A stretch of 12,619 nt of DNA from Entrophospora sp. SA101 (lineage: Eukaryota > Glomeromycota > Glomeromycetes > Entrophosporales > Entrophosporaceae). A program made the translations under genes and the position numbers. A model generated the notes under the pieces. The model worked only from the letters and a program-made list of their open reading frames with translations, was not told the origin of the DNA and did not search any database. Location: the NCBI GenBank assembly GCA_958430865.1, contig CAUDNR010004100.1, positions 1 through 12,619 of the forward strand, given 5' to 3'. This document shows positions 1 through 8,814 of this stretch, piece by piece (position 1 is the first letter of the stretch; every line of letters starts with the position of its first letter).

Positions 1-616
1 AAATAGTTATTCAAATTTTAAAATTTTTTTTCATTAAAAAATTTTTTTGGTGATGATCAACAAATGTGCGCATTTTTAATGTAACACACGCGCCTGCACA
101 CAATTTCACACACTGGTTTATGTACTAAATATGCTCTTGTTAAATTCCTAATTCTAGTATTCAATTGTTCAAGTTCAAGTCTTTGTCTATTGGTGATTTG
201 TTTGGGTTGTCTTTCCTGTCTGTGTTTTGGTGCTTTACCTTTCTTGTAATTTCATTCAACAGATTGCTTCTTGTGGAAAATAATACGTTAAGTTTACTGA
301 ATTGTGCACCAAATTTCTTAAGAGATGTGATTCCTTTGAAATTTGTTCCAATTATCCCAATTTTGTGTCTGCTGAAATTCACTGAACGATAATATTAATT
401 GTGTTGTTAAGAATGTAAAATACTCCCACTTAGTGTTGTTTGGCCGACTTGAAAGGAATTCTGCTGACATTTGTTAATAATTATGTTATTAATTGTTTTA
501 TGGCAATGAGTCTTCTTTGGACTTTGTGTTTCGTATACAAAGTATTTATTTTTATTAGGTGTTATTAAGGTATTTGGGTTTTTAAGCATTTAATTATTCA
601 ATTGTTAGTTGAAAAA
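1..616. other. AT-rich stretch with short unrecognised ORFs
   Basis: No gene can be supported here. On the minus strand there are short open stretches, the most protein-like being an ATG-started 50-codon frame at 470-318 (begins MSAEFLSSRPNN, contains NWDNWNKFQRN, ends at a TAA). A 73-codon frame at 382-161 follows in another register. Both lie directly downstream of the kinase relic at 617-1125 in its reading direction, so they may be decayed coding DNA. They do not resemble the kinase domain that should follow its glycine loop. Function unknown. Confidence 0.3.
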
Positions 617-1125
617 TTAATTTCCACTTGGTTGAATCCATGTAGCAGTAAAAATCAAACTAAATCCACCTTCTGTCAACTTTGTTATATCTTAAAATTG
701 CTCAAAAGGTATCCATTCTAAAATATAGCCTGGCAAAGAGGATTTAATTTGACTTTGTTGAATAAAATCATCAATTATGTTATTTCCAGATGTCCAAGTG
801 GTGAAAAGGCTCTGCAATTGTAAACTAATGCAACCTTCACAGTATATATCAGAGTATCTTGTCAATTTACGTTTGTTACATTGTTTTGGTTTTCCCAATT
901 TATATGTTGCATTATTTAATTCAAAATCATAAATAAACTTTTCTTTACAATATTCTTTTTCATTTTCAATAAGCTTCTTGTTTTTTTGACCAATGAAAAA
1001 AAATAATCTTTTCTACTTTCTATATCAAAATTAACCACCGCATTATGATGTATTTCTTTATAAATTTTATATACAAAATTCTTTCTTTCTAGTGATAATG
1101 ATGATAATAGTTTAACATGTGACAT
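617..1125 (-). pseudogene. Broken N-terminus of a Rhizophagus-type protein kinase (TKL-like)
   Basis: Read on the minus strand from an ATG at 1125, three open pieces line up with the N-terminal region typical of the large family of Rhizophagus tyrosine-kinase-like proteins. The first is a basic helical leader (1125 to about 1004). After a frame change at an 8-base A/T run (996-1003) comes LIENEKEYCKEKF and then YCEGC, a remnant of the family's Cys-pair segment. The diagnostic linker follows: TTWTSGNNIIDDFIQQSQ, then LEWIPFEQF. A TAA at 694-692 interrupts the frame, and the same frame continues as DITKLTEGGFSLIFTATW, which resembles a kinase glycine-rich loop (strand, GGFS, small residue). A second stop ends it at 617. 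The catalytic Lys, HRD and DFG regions are absent, so no kinase activity is expected. The homopolymer frame change could be an assembly error, but the in-frame stop and the missing catalytic domain argue for a true relic. Family match is from memory. Confidence 0.72.
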
Positions 1126-1692
1126 TATATAAAACTATAAAATATAAATTTGACTTGGTTTTTTAATGATTTTTTTTTTTTTTTTGAGAATAACGGTTAC
1201 ATTATTTGAATTGCGTGTAACAATCTTTTCATGCAACATTTTTTTTCTACATATTACTATGATAAAAATGTAAATTGAAAAAGAAATTTGCAATATTGAT
1301 CAACCTATGTTGCTTCAAACTCAGTCACTAAAAACAGCTCAAGCACATTATTAATATTATTGCGTATTACGCGTAGTTAACTTCAAAAATCAAAAATTCG
1401 AAAAAACATCAATCATAACTCATATGTATGTAAAGGCTATTTTATTTTATGAAATGTAATAATAAAAAGAATTATTACAAAGACAAAGAGGAGACATTTT
1501 TACTTTGAAAGTAAAAAACAAGTAGTTTAATTAAGTAAATTTCTAACTCGAATTATAACATTTGTAAAACTTCCCATGATAATTATTCTACTTACATCAT
1601 TGCAATATACATATAATGGCATAATAATTCTTTCTTTACTTATCCCGGGACACACATTTTTACATAATTTGGCATTATTGCTATTAATATCA
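1126..1692. other. AT-rich spacer, no feature seen
   Basis: No long open frame, tRNA-like box or clear repeat is visible. It contains a T tract near 1169-1185. If the kinase relic was once transcribed, its promoter would have lain here. Confidence 0.5.
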
Positions 1693-1834
1693 AGTTTTAC
1701 TTACGCCAAGTGTTTTTAATTACATCAAATAGTTTTACTTATGTCAAGGGCTTCTACTTTAGTTAAATCGACAAAATGGCCTTGGTGAGAAACTACCTTT
1801 AGTCAATACTTTAGTTACGTCAATGACTAAAGTC
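1693..1834. repeat. Degenerate short-unit repeat block
   Basis: Units resembling TTTTACTTAYGYCAAG recur at 1695, 1713 and 1733. Related ACTTTAGTTA units occur at 1756 and 1808. The last is part of an inverted repeat: ACTTTAGT at 1808-1815 and ACTAAAGT at 1826-1833 with a 10-base loop. Between them lies AAATGGCCTTGGTGAGAAAC (1774-1793), which resembles sequence at 12048-12066 just after the minisatellite at 11851-12020. The block looks like an old, diverged copy of that repeat-plus-tail module, though divergence is high. Confidence 0.45.
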
Positions 1835-2082
1835 AAAAGTTTCGTCACACATCAATAGTAGATACATAAAAATATATTTTGGGTTTGAGCAAATTATATT
1901 ATAAAAATAATTATCATCCTAAATTTATATAATATTTTTAAACGTTTTTCTTCCAGGTTTTCCTCTAGATCTAAGGAATGAATCAAATAGAAAATCAAGC
2001 AGAAGCATGTATTTTTTCACCAAGGTATTTCTCACAAAGACTAAGATTGTGCGTGCACAATAATTAGGCATTGAACTTTTAA
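1835..2082. other. AT-rich spacer upstream of the HMG-like fragment
   Basis: Nothing definite. A splice-like acceptor (TTCCAG, ending at 1956) and a donor-like AAG|GTATTT near 2026 flank a short open stretch. That stretch could be a lost upstream exon of the fragment at 2083-2385, but its translation does not match HMG helix 1 convincingly. Confidence 0.25.
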
Positions 2083-2385
2083 AAACAATTTTTGTCGCAT
2101 AGACACATTAATATCGCACGACATATCAGTGGAATATGGAGAAAGGTACTCGACCATTTCATACCTCCATTTAAAAAAGATTCCGTAAAATATATTTATG
2201 AACTTTTTTCTGAATTTCGTGAGGAGAATATGGTCAAAGAATACATTGGCAGTAGGTATTATCTTACGTATTTGAGAAGAGAGTCACCGAATGTCAAGGT
2301 TATGGCAAAAAGGAGAGACTATTATCTCATGCATAAGCTAAAGTTGCTTGCCGAAACTATGAATTTTCGGCAGAATGGCGTATGA
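2083..2385 (+). pseudogene. Possible HMG-box protein fragment
   Basis: An open frame of about 100 codons follows a TAA at 2080-2082. It has no ATG at its head; the first in-frame alternative start is TTG at 2092. It encodes a strongly basic peptide. HINIARHISGIWRKV fits the helix-2 pattern of MATA-type HMG boxes (I-S-x-x-W-R), and the following FKKDS and SPNVKVMAKRRDYY fit the helix-3 and basic C-terminal tail. Helix 1 with its N-A-F-hydrophobic motif is not visible upstream, and extra residues separate helix 3 from the tail. Such genes are numerous in Rhizophagus. I read this as a decayed or partial HMG-box gene; an unrelated small protein is possible. The frame ends next to the repeat beginning near 2350, which overlaps its last codons. 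Confidence 0.38.
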
Positions 2386-2862
2386 GAAACTGCCAAAATA
2401 GTTCCAACAAATCATTCTGAAATGTCGAAATGCCGAAACTATAGTTAGTTTTTGATATAACTGCTAGTAATACTTAATAAGTTTTATCCTAGAGGTTGGA
2501 AATCTAGCATAATCGACTATATTTTTTTGGTCAATTAATATTAATATTCAAATAAATAGTCTACTAATTATTTAGTCCAGAATTTCCACAAATTCTTATT
2601 TGAATTATTTGTAATACAAATTGATTAGAACTATTATTATTATTCGGTTATTCGTTTTATTCGTTTTATTCAAATTACTCATTTATTCGCTTTATTCGTG
2701 AATTATTTGTTTTGTTCGAATAAACTTTCAATATTATTCGTATACTCAAATTCATAACTAATAAAACAAATATTTCAAATAAAAACCCTAGCTGAAATCA
2801 TAGTTTTGACAGTTTCGTCAATTTCGTTATTTTCGACATTTTCGTCGTTTTGGAATTTCGGC
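2350..2862. repeat. Repeat bounded by inverted GCCGAAA motifs with ATTCG-rich core
   Basis: The left edge carries TTGCCGAAACTAT (from 2348), with a self-inverted GCCGAAA at 2350 and 2365, and again AATGTCGAAATGCCGAAAC around 2420-2445. The right edge holds the same words inverted: TTTCGGCA at 2856-2863 plus TTTTCGACATTTTCGTCG and GACAGTTTCGTC. The core (2641-2760) is full of TTATTCG words. This looks like a decayed non-autonomous element or nested repeats. No target duplication could be fixed, and the inverted ends match only in short words. Confidence 0.42.
2641..2760. repeat. Degenerate TTATTCG repeat
   Basis: ATTCG words occur about every 9-15 bases (TTATTCGGTTATTCG, TTTATTCGTTTTATTC, TTATTCGC, TTATTCGTG, TATTATTCGTAT). 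A second cluster with the same words lies at 9421-9478 inside the Tc1/mariner relic (ATTCGAATTATTCGTTATA). The two clusters suggest a dispersed genomic repeat. Confidence 0.5.
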
Positions 2863-3819
2863 ACTATATAGGATGCTTTACCCTTTGGCATCAGGCTAGA
2901 CAGAAAAATTGGTTTATTATGAATCTCTAGACAAAGCTGATTTAGCGGAAATATATTTGTTGAATGACATTTTTAGATGCAAGTTTTTGTTTTCAATGAA
3001 TTAAGTTCTGTTGCTTACCAATATTAAGAAGGAAAGTAACACAACATTTAATATTAAGGGTTTATTTCTGTATTTGTTTGTTTATTATTATATGCACATC
3101 ATTAAAATCCCTCCGAATGAGTAAACATAATAATGAAAGCCTTTGTTTACTATTTTTATTATTGTTAAATATTTCAATGAAAATTGACAATTATATCAAT
3201 AAAAATGAAAATAAATAAATACAAATATTAATATTAACGTCCTTCAATTAATATTTCCAGTCGCAAGGTCATTTTATTTTCCGAATTCTAAAAAAAAAAT
3301 AAAAGAAAAAATCGTAAAGACTTATAAACTTCCAATTCTAAACGAAGAAAATTATTTAAGAATTAAGAATTATTTAAAATTTATATGTTACATATTTTTA
3401 AATACATAATGATGACATTCTGCATATGTTAATAAATCCTTTCCCACATGTAAAATTCCTACCAATCCTTTATTTAATGTGAGAAATTTGTGTAACACTA
3501 ATATTAAGTAATTGTACCAATTGATTTCGATTTTTATTTTAATATTTTACGATTTTTCCAAAGATGAAAGAAATATCGAACGTAAGAATGTATCTACCTT
3601 CATAAATAATCATAAAAATCAGATAATTGAAGATTTATTTTTACCATTAATACGGTCCTTGCCACCAAAAAGTAATAAACAAACAATCAATCATTGAGGG
3701 CTTGCTTATTTGTTGACCAATTATTTGATTTTTGTGATCAAATTAAAGCCATCAATAACATTTTTTTTTATCAAATAAAAGAAACAATAAATGCATGCAT
3801 TTTTTTTAATTCTTTTAAT
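2863..3819. other. AT-rich intergenic stretch, one weak ORF
   Basis: No supported gene. A 61-codon plus-strand frame at 3512-3697 (alternative TTG start) contains YDFSKDERNIERKNV and NQIIEDLFLPLIRS. It reads like protein but matches no family I recognise and has no companion exons, so it could be chance or a relic. Confidence 0.3.
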
Positions 3820-3969
3820 AAACTTTCATTGCTATCGTAAATCCTTTCATTCTTTGAATTTTCACCTAAACTTTCATTACTCTCATAAATCCTAAACTTT
3901 CATCAATCTCATAAATCCTTTCATTCTTTGAATCCTTTTCTTACATCCTAAACTTCCGTCACTCTCACA
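3820..3969. repeat. Imperfect tandem repeat upstream of the MFS gene
   Basis: Four imperfect units begin with AAACTTTCATT or a close variant at 3820, 3868, 3894 and 3950. Most continue with CTCATAAATCC, and the first and third add TTTCATTCTTTGAAT. Unit length varies (48, 26, 56 bp). The block ends about 70 bp before the transporter start codon, so it lies in its presumptive promoter or 5' leader. Confidence 0.6.
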
Positions 3970-3970
3970 A

Positions 3971-4018
3971 TATTATATATATATAATATACTTCTCGTAA
4001 TATTATATATATATAATA
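3971..4018. repeat. Duplicated perfect AT palindrome
   Basis: The 18-base perfect palindrome TATTATATATATATAATA occurs at 3971-3988 and again at 4001-4018. Each is preceded by a CTC-containing sequence, giving a 30-bp duplication. It lies 22 bp before the transporter ATG and could act as a TATA-like or cruciform-forming element, or simply be slippage-prone AT DNA. Confidence 0.6.
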
Positions 4019-4040
4019 AATATACTTGCCGAATAATAAA

Positions 4041-5900
4041 ATGTGTAAACTTTCATCGTTTTGTTCTAAAAAAATCCACGATGAAAAATTACCTCTCAAA
4101 TGTAGTAAAGACGATATTGTTAACATAAATGATGATAACAAATCATTATCAAGTACATTAAATGATCAAGATATCAATAATGATCCTAAAAATTGGTCAA
4201 TATGGAGAAAACGTATTATACTTTTAGTAGTTTCTTTTGCTGCAATGACTTCTCCAATATCTAGTTCGTCAGTATTCGTTTATTTATACATGTGGTTGAT
4301 TAGATTATTATTATTTTTTTTTATTAAATCAAACTTTGTTTATTAAAATTTTTTTGCGAAAAAAGTATATTGTACCCTACATTATTAAAATTACGTACAG
4401 AATTTAATGCATCTGATATAGAGGTTAACACATTAGGTAAAGGAAAATCTGAATTACATGAAATTTTTAATATATATACTTGCGAATTTAACTAATCACA
4501 AATAAAAATTAGTTTCAGTTTACGTGTATATTATGGGAATTGCGGTAAGAAATCATTAACATTATTATTATTAAATTGGAATACTATAACCATTATTGTA
4601 CTGATAAATGTTAATTAATTAGCCACTTGGATGGGCTGCATACTCTGATAGATTTTCCTCGAGAACAAATGTATATTTCACATCTATACCCATATTTATT
4701 CTGTCAAGTATATTGTGTGCTATTTCAACAAATCTCTGGTTGTTATTGCTAGGTCGTGGCTTACAATCGTTTGGAGCTTCTGCCATGTTATCAATTGGAG
4801 CTGGTGTTATTAGTGATCTTTACATTTCTACTGGTAATATGATTATTACTATTATTGATATATTTTTTAATAAATATAAATACATATATATTTATACATA
4901 ATCATTTCCATCCATCCATTCATCTTAAACATCAAAAAGAACGCGGAACTGCATACGGATTTTTTTATATGGCTTATTGGACTGGCCCATTACTTGGCCC
5001 GATGATAGGAGGCTACTTTACTGAATATACTAACTGGAGATGGATTTTTTGGTTTCTAACAATTTTGGGTGGAATAAATTTATTACTTGTGAAAATCTTT
5101 GTTCCTGAAACATTTTTTTCTCACGATCCTTCAAAATCCACGCCTGAAGTAAAACGTCGATTTAATCCACTCGCGCCGCTTAAATTGTTACGTTATCCAG
5201 GCGGAACTTTGATGATAATTTACATTAGCATTGTGTCGTCAATAATCCAACTTCAATTTGTCAGTGTACCTGTCAACTTTACCATCAGATATCATCTGAC
5301 CTCATCACAAATCGGTTTGTTGTTCTTTGTGCCTGGTTTTGGATTCATGATTGGCAGTTTTATTGGTGGTAGATATTCAGATTATGTGATGAAACAAGCA
5401 AAAAAGAAAAATGGGACTACTCATCCAAAATCAAGAATTCATAGTGCTTGGATTAGTGCTGTATTAGTACCAACTTCTTATTTGATTTATGGTTGGTTGG
5501 TTGAAAAAGAAGTTCATATGGCTGGCCCATTGATTGCTTGGTTTTTTGGTATGTCTTATGTGTATATTATATATATGTTAATTATTTATATTAGATATTA
5601 TAATTATTAATAACACATGTATTATATATAGCATCATTCGGTACCCAAGTAATTTATAACTCGATGTCAACCTATCTGGTTGATGTTTTCACAGGTCAGA
5701 GTGCATCAATCATAGCATTGAACAATTTTGTACGCATGACGGCAGCTGGCACTTTATCAATTTCGTCATCTCTAATGGAAAAACAATTAGGAACTGGGTT
5801 GATGTTTACTCTCTTGAGCGGAATATGTTTTGCCAGTATTTCACTTTTAGTGTTGGTTTATATTAAAGGAAAAACTTGGCAAGAACAACTTAAAGTTTGA
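4041..5900 (+). CDS. MFS transporter, DHA1 drug/polyamine-type family
   Basis: Six exons are supported: 4041-4267, 4366-4436, 4519-4544, 4623-4833, 4940-5548 and 5632-5900 (TGA). Together they make 470 residues, and every junction is GT-AG and keeps frame. The protein starts at the first ATG after an in-frame upstream TTG. It has a hydrophilic cytosolic tail, then DPKNWSIWRK (48-57) typical of fungal DHA1 carriers, and TM1 from about residue 58. A loop 2-3 motif-A version (GWAAYSDRFSSR, 111-122) keeps Asp-Arg but has Ser where the second Gly is usual. LLGRGLQSFGAS is the TM4 motif, and GFFYMAYWTGPLLGPMIGG (185-203) is the antiporter motif C. About 12 membrane segments fit the length. The family exports drugs, polyamines or weak acids at plasma or vacuolar membranes by proton antiport; the substrate cannot be read from sequence. 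Tandem repeats and AT palindromes precede it. Confidence 0.92.
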
Positions 5901-5949
5901 AATTTTATTTTACTTGTATAGACTTTTAACAATATGAAATAATTTATCA

Positions 5950-5955
5950 AATAAA
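5950..5955 (+). terminator. Candidate polyadenylation signal of the MFS gene
   Basis: AATAAA begins 50 bases after the transporter stop codon, a normal distance for a fungal 3' UTR. In such AT-rich DNA the hexamer is common, so support is only positional. Confidence 0.35.
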
Positions 5956-6022
5956 ATCTTATGCACACACATGTGAGAGGACAAGTTTAAAATTTCGTTT
6001 TGATCGTAGCGTTATCATCATT

Positions 6023-6140
6023 TAATGTTGTGACCCGAAACTAGTTTAGGGAAAAATAAAACCCTAAATCTTGTCGAAACCTAAATTTAGAATTTAGGTA
6101 AGTTCTTTTCCGAAACTATTTAAATAATTCAAAAGAGCTG
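6023..6140. mobile_element. Diverged MITE related to the copy at 10549-10724
   Basis: The left end TGTTGTGACCCGAAACT and the following AGTTTAGGG match the intact MITE at 10549. Near the right, AGTTCTTTTCCGAAAC and TCAAAAGAG also match. The middle is shorter and has its own hairpins (TTTAGGG with CCCTAAA; CCTAAATT with AATTTAGG). The right terminal repeat is not recognisable after 6138, and no exact target duplication is seen (TCATCATT at 6015-6022 versus a poor match downstream). I call it an older, decayed family member in the 3' flank of the transporter gene. Confidence 0.62.
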
Positions 6141-6315
6141 CATTGATTATTAATTATTGTTGTTATTGCGAAAATGGTTTTAAGGTTTCGACGCAGTAAG
6201 AATTTTACTAATGATAAAATTGAATCATCGTTGTTCTCTTTTATTTCGATACTTATCAACTATATAAAAATAAATATATAATGTTTCTCTTTCTTTCCCT
6301 GAACGAGCAAGACAT

Positions 6316-6442
6316 AATATCTTATCTAAATATCAACTCTAACAAAAAAATTTGTCCGTACATGCCAAAAGATCAAAAAATACAAATTTAACACGCTTTT
6401 TCTTTTTACATGATGTCTTTGTAGAGTTGATAGATAATATTC
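6316..6442. repeat. 127-bp inverted-repeat element
   Basis: The arm TATCAACTCTAACAAA (6331-6346) is answered by TTTGTAGAGTTGATAGATA (6418-6436), which is its reverse complement apart from a small gap. The similarity extends outwards through TTATCTA and AATAT on both sides. The interior (about 70 bp) shows no coding frame. It may be a small MITE or a hairpin-forming transcript segment; no target duplication was found. Confidence 0.5.
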
Positions 6443-6933
6443 ATACTATTACTATAGAGTAGTAGTATAATATACATATTTAATAAGGTTTTGCGCATCC
6501 CCAACAAGAACGATGATTTTATGCATTCTGCATAGTCGAATGAAATGTACAATTAACCAAAATTGCCGCATTTTTATATATATAAAAAAAAAGAACATCC
6601 AAAGGTATTTAGAACAGATAATGGGATACTTTTGTGATCATACTATTGGGTGGAGCCATTGTTGACAATCATTGAAAAAGTGAAGCTCATAAAAAAAATC
6701 AAATAATTAATTAATTGTATGCATAAGTTTATTGCCGTCATCCCTGAATATTCAATGTTTAATGTTTGTGTTTTGTCATACAAACGAATGTTTGATCAAA
6801 ATCCTAAATTTTTGTTAGATCAGTTTCCAAAATAAATGATAATCTCCATATTACATAAATAAATAATTCAAATCTGTTAATAACTAACTTTCCTTTTTTA
6901 CACTCAAAATAATAAAAAAGAGAAAGTTTTAAA
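6443..6933. promoter_or_regulatory. Upstream region of the WDR91-like gene
   Basis: No open frame of note. The sequence is AT-rich with several TATA-like runs, such as TTTTTATATATATAAA near 6570. It ends in an A-rich leader (AAAAAAGAGAAAG) directly before the ATG at 6934. A promoter is inferred from position only; no specific factor site is recognised. Confidence 0.35.
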
Positions 6934-8273
6934 ATGAATTCTCTCGATCAAATCGATGAGCTTGTAAAAGAATATTTAATGGTGAGTATTTATTAAATGA
7001 AGAGTTATGAAAAATAAATAGTAATATATATGTGTGTATGAGCATATTAATGAATAATTTACTTGCTTAGTTTAGAGGATTTACAAATGCAATTAGAGCA
7101 TTTGAGATGGAAATTAAAAACGATAAAGGATTTGAGGTAAAGAATGATTTGTTAGACTCTTTTTTCCCTTGTAGACTGAATGAATGGAATAATTTATGAA
7201 TTATTATTAAATTTTTTTTTACAGGCAGAGAAAATTGTCGATGAATTATATACATATGTGACAAGTAGTGATATAAATGGATTGATGGATAATTGGAAAT
7301 ATCTTAATTTAAGATATTTTTCTAGATTAGACTCTAGATTTTTTGCAAGCGTAAAGAAGTTTGAATTAAGTTTATTAAGATATTATCTTGTTTATGGTAA
7401 ATTTAATATATAGATATATATATATACACACACATACATGATACACTTATATACTTATATTTTAAAAAATATTATTATTATTTGTTTATTTATTTTAGCA
7501 ACACAACAAAAAAGAAAAGATAAAGTGTTGGAATTTTTTGAAATACTTGGCGCTGAATTGAATGAAAATAACGAATGGGCAAAATGGTTTGGTAAAAAAA
7601 TTTTAAACAATAAAATTTTTTTGCTAATGATGAAAAAAAAAAAAACTAAATAATTATTAAATAAATAAATTGTTTAATATATATTTTTCTTTAATTATAT
7701 ACACACATACAGGATTACCATTCTCAAAAAATCCAGAGTCAGATCCAAATTTTAAAACATTTTTCACTAGACAATGGCTTGACACATTTACCATATCGTT
7801 GAATAATTTTTTAAATACTATATTTCAACACATGCGTATCCTTAATATAACATTATACAAGTATTAATATTGTTGAATGATGATAATATTAGATTTGTTT
7901 GATTAATAAATGTCTTTAACAGTTAAAACAACAAATAATCTATTTGTTATTGCTATTAAGCACTTCCAAGTTTATTATGTTTTAATTTGGATAGGTCGAA
8001 TAGAAAAGCTTTACAAAATGAGATTGACACGTTAAAAAATGTAATAACAAATCTTAAATCTCAAGTAGAAAGTGGAGATTTAGAAATTTCTACGTTAAGA
8101 CAAAAGGTTTGTATTTTTATTAATATGTGTAATATTAGTAGTAACAGTAACAATAACCCTAATATAATATATATTAAAGATCTCACAATCATTATCAAGC
8201 AATACAAAGACAAGAAGAAGAGCAATTTCATTATTTGAATCCAAAGAAAATAAAGATAATAAAATCAAGTAAG

Positions 8274-8307
<34 letters not shown>

Positions 8308-8814
8308 TAACTTTAATTAGGATTAATAATTTAATATCATTAATACTTTGACAGTGATCTTCCAAAACTTTCTATAACGGTACAATGTAAATATTAAAAT
8401 TATTATTACAGATAGATTACTGGTTATTTATTATTATGGAATGGATTACTAGTATTGATCATCATTAGTTGATTATTGATGATTATTATTGTTGTTGTTA
8501 TTGTTGTTATTATTTTAGCGGATAATAATTTATCGTCTACAAGTTTGCCACTCTCAAGAACTTCAAGTAACACGACATCCACAAATTATAGCAGTAGTAA
8601 TGATAATAGTAATGGCAATAATAATAACAATACTGATAATGATAACAATATTAATGGTAATAGAAAAGCTAATGGTAATAATAAATTAAGATCACTATCG
8701 CACGACAATTTATCTGTTAATGATATGAAACCAATATTTGAATATGATTATGCGGAGGAAGATGACTATGATGAGATTGGAGTCGAAGATGCTCATAATC
8801 ATACCACAGGTTAA
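6934..8814 (+). CDS. WDR91-like N-terminal protein (LisH, CTLH-like domain, coiled coil) lacking WD40 repeats
   Basis: Nine exons are proposed: 6934-6981, 7071-7136, 7225-7396, 7499-7591, 7713-7835, 7961-8106, 8180-8268, 8355-8386 and 8519-8814. They give 354 residues with all junctions GT-AG and in phase. Residues 5-38 (ELVKEYLMFRGFTNAIRAFE) form a LisH-type motif. Residues 39-172 match the CTLH-like domain of animal WDR91: LMDNWKYLNLRYFSRLD, LSLLRYYLVYATQQKRKDK, EWAKWFGLPFSKNP, FFTRQWLDTFTISLNNFL, HMPLPSLL. Residues 175-216 are a coiled coil (LQNEIDTLKNVITNLK). The rest is Asn/Ser-rich and then acidic (EEDDYDEI). Human WDR91 is a Rab7 effector that lowers PI3P for early-to-late endosome conversion and carries a C-terminal WD40 propeller. 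None is visible here, and the frame stops at 8812. The true 3' end may differ: a donor at 8810 could join 8978 (adding about 15 residues) or exons outside the window. Exons 7-9 are less certain than 1-6. Confidence 0.85.
8274..8301. repeat. (AT)n microsatellite in an intron
   Basis: About 14 AT dinucleotides begin six bases into intron 7 of the WDR91-like gene, immediately after its GTAAGA donor. Length variation here could affect splicing of that intron, which is an inference. Confidence 0.85.

Noticed and set aside
160..185. GTTCAAGTC as a tRNA B box
   Set aside because: No matching A box or acceptor and anticodon stems could be found around it.
165..392. Plus-strand 75-codon hydrophobic ORF
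   Set aside because: It overlaps minus-strand open frames almost exactly, starts at a non-ATG codon by position, and has no splice or family support; its hydrophobicity follows from T-rich sequence.
7067..7264. Minus-strand 65-codon ORF
   Set aside because: It lies across exons 2-3 of the WDR91-like gene and is their antisense shadow.
7923..8035. Acceptor at 7922 as the normal end of intron 5 of the WDR91-like gene
   Set aside because: It yields a peptide unlike the family and runs into a stop, whereas the acceptor at 7960 restores the conserved HMPLP segment and the coiled coil.
8476..8518. Hydrophobic start (MMIIIVVVIVVIIL) of the open frame leading into WDR91 exon 9, as a signal peptide
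   Set aside because: It is the T-rich end of intron 8 just before the TTTTAG acceptor; joining exon 8 to 8519 keeps frame and explains the sequence.
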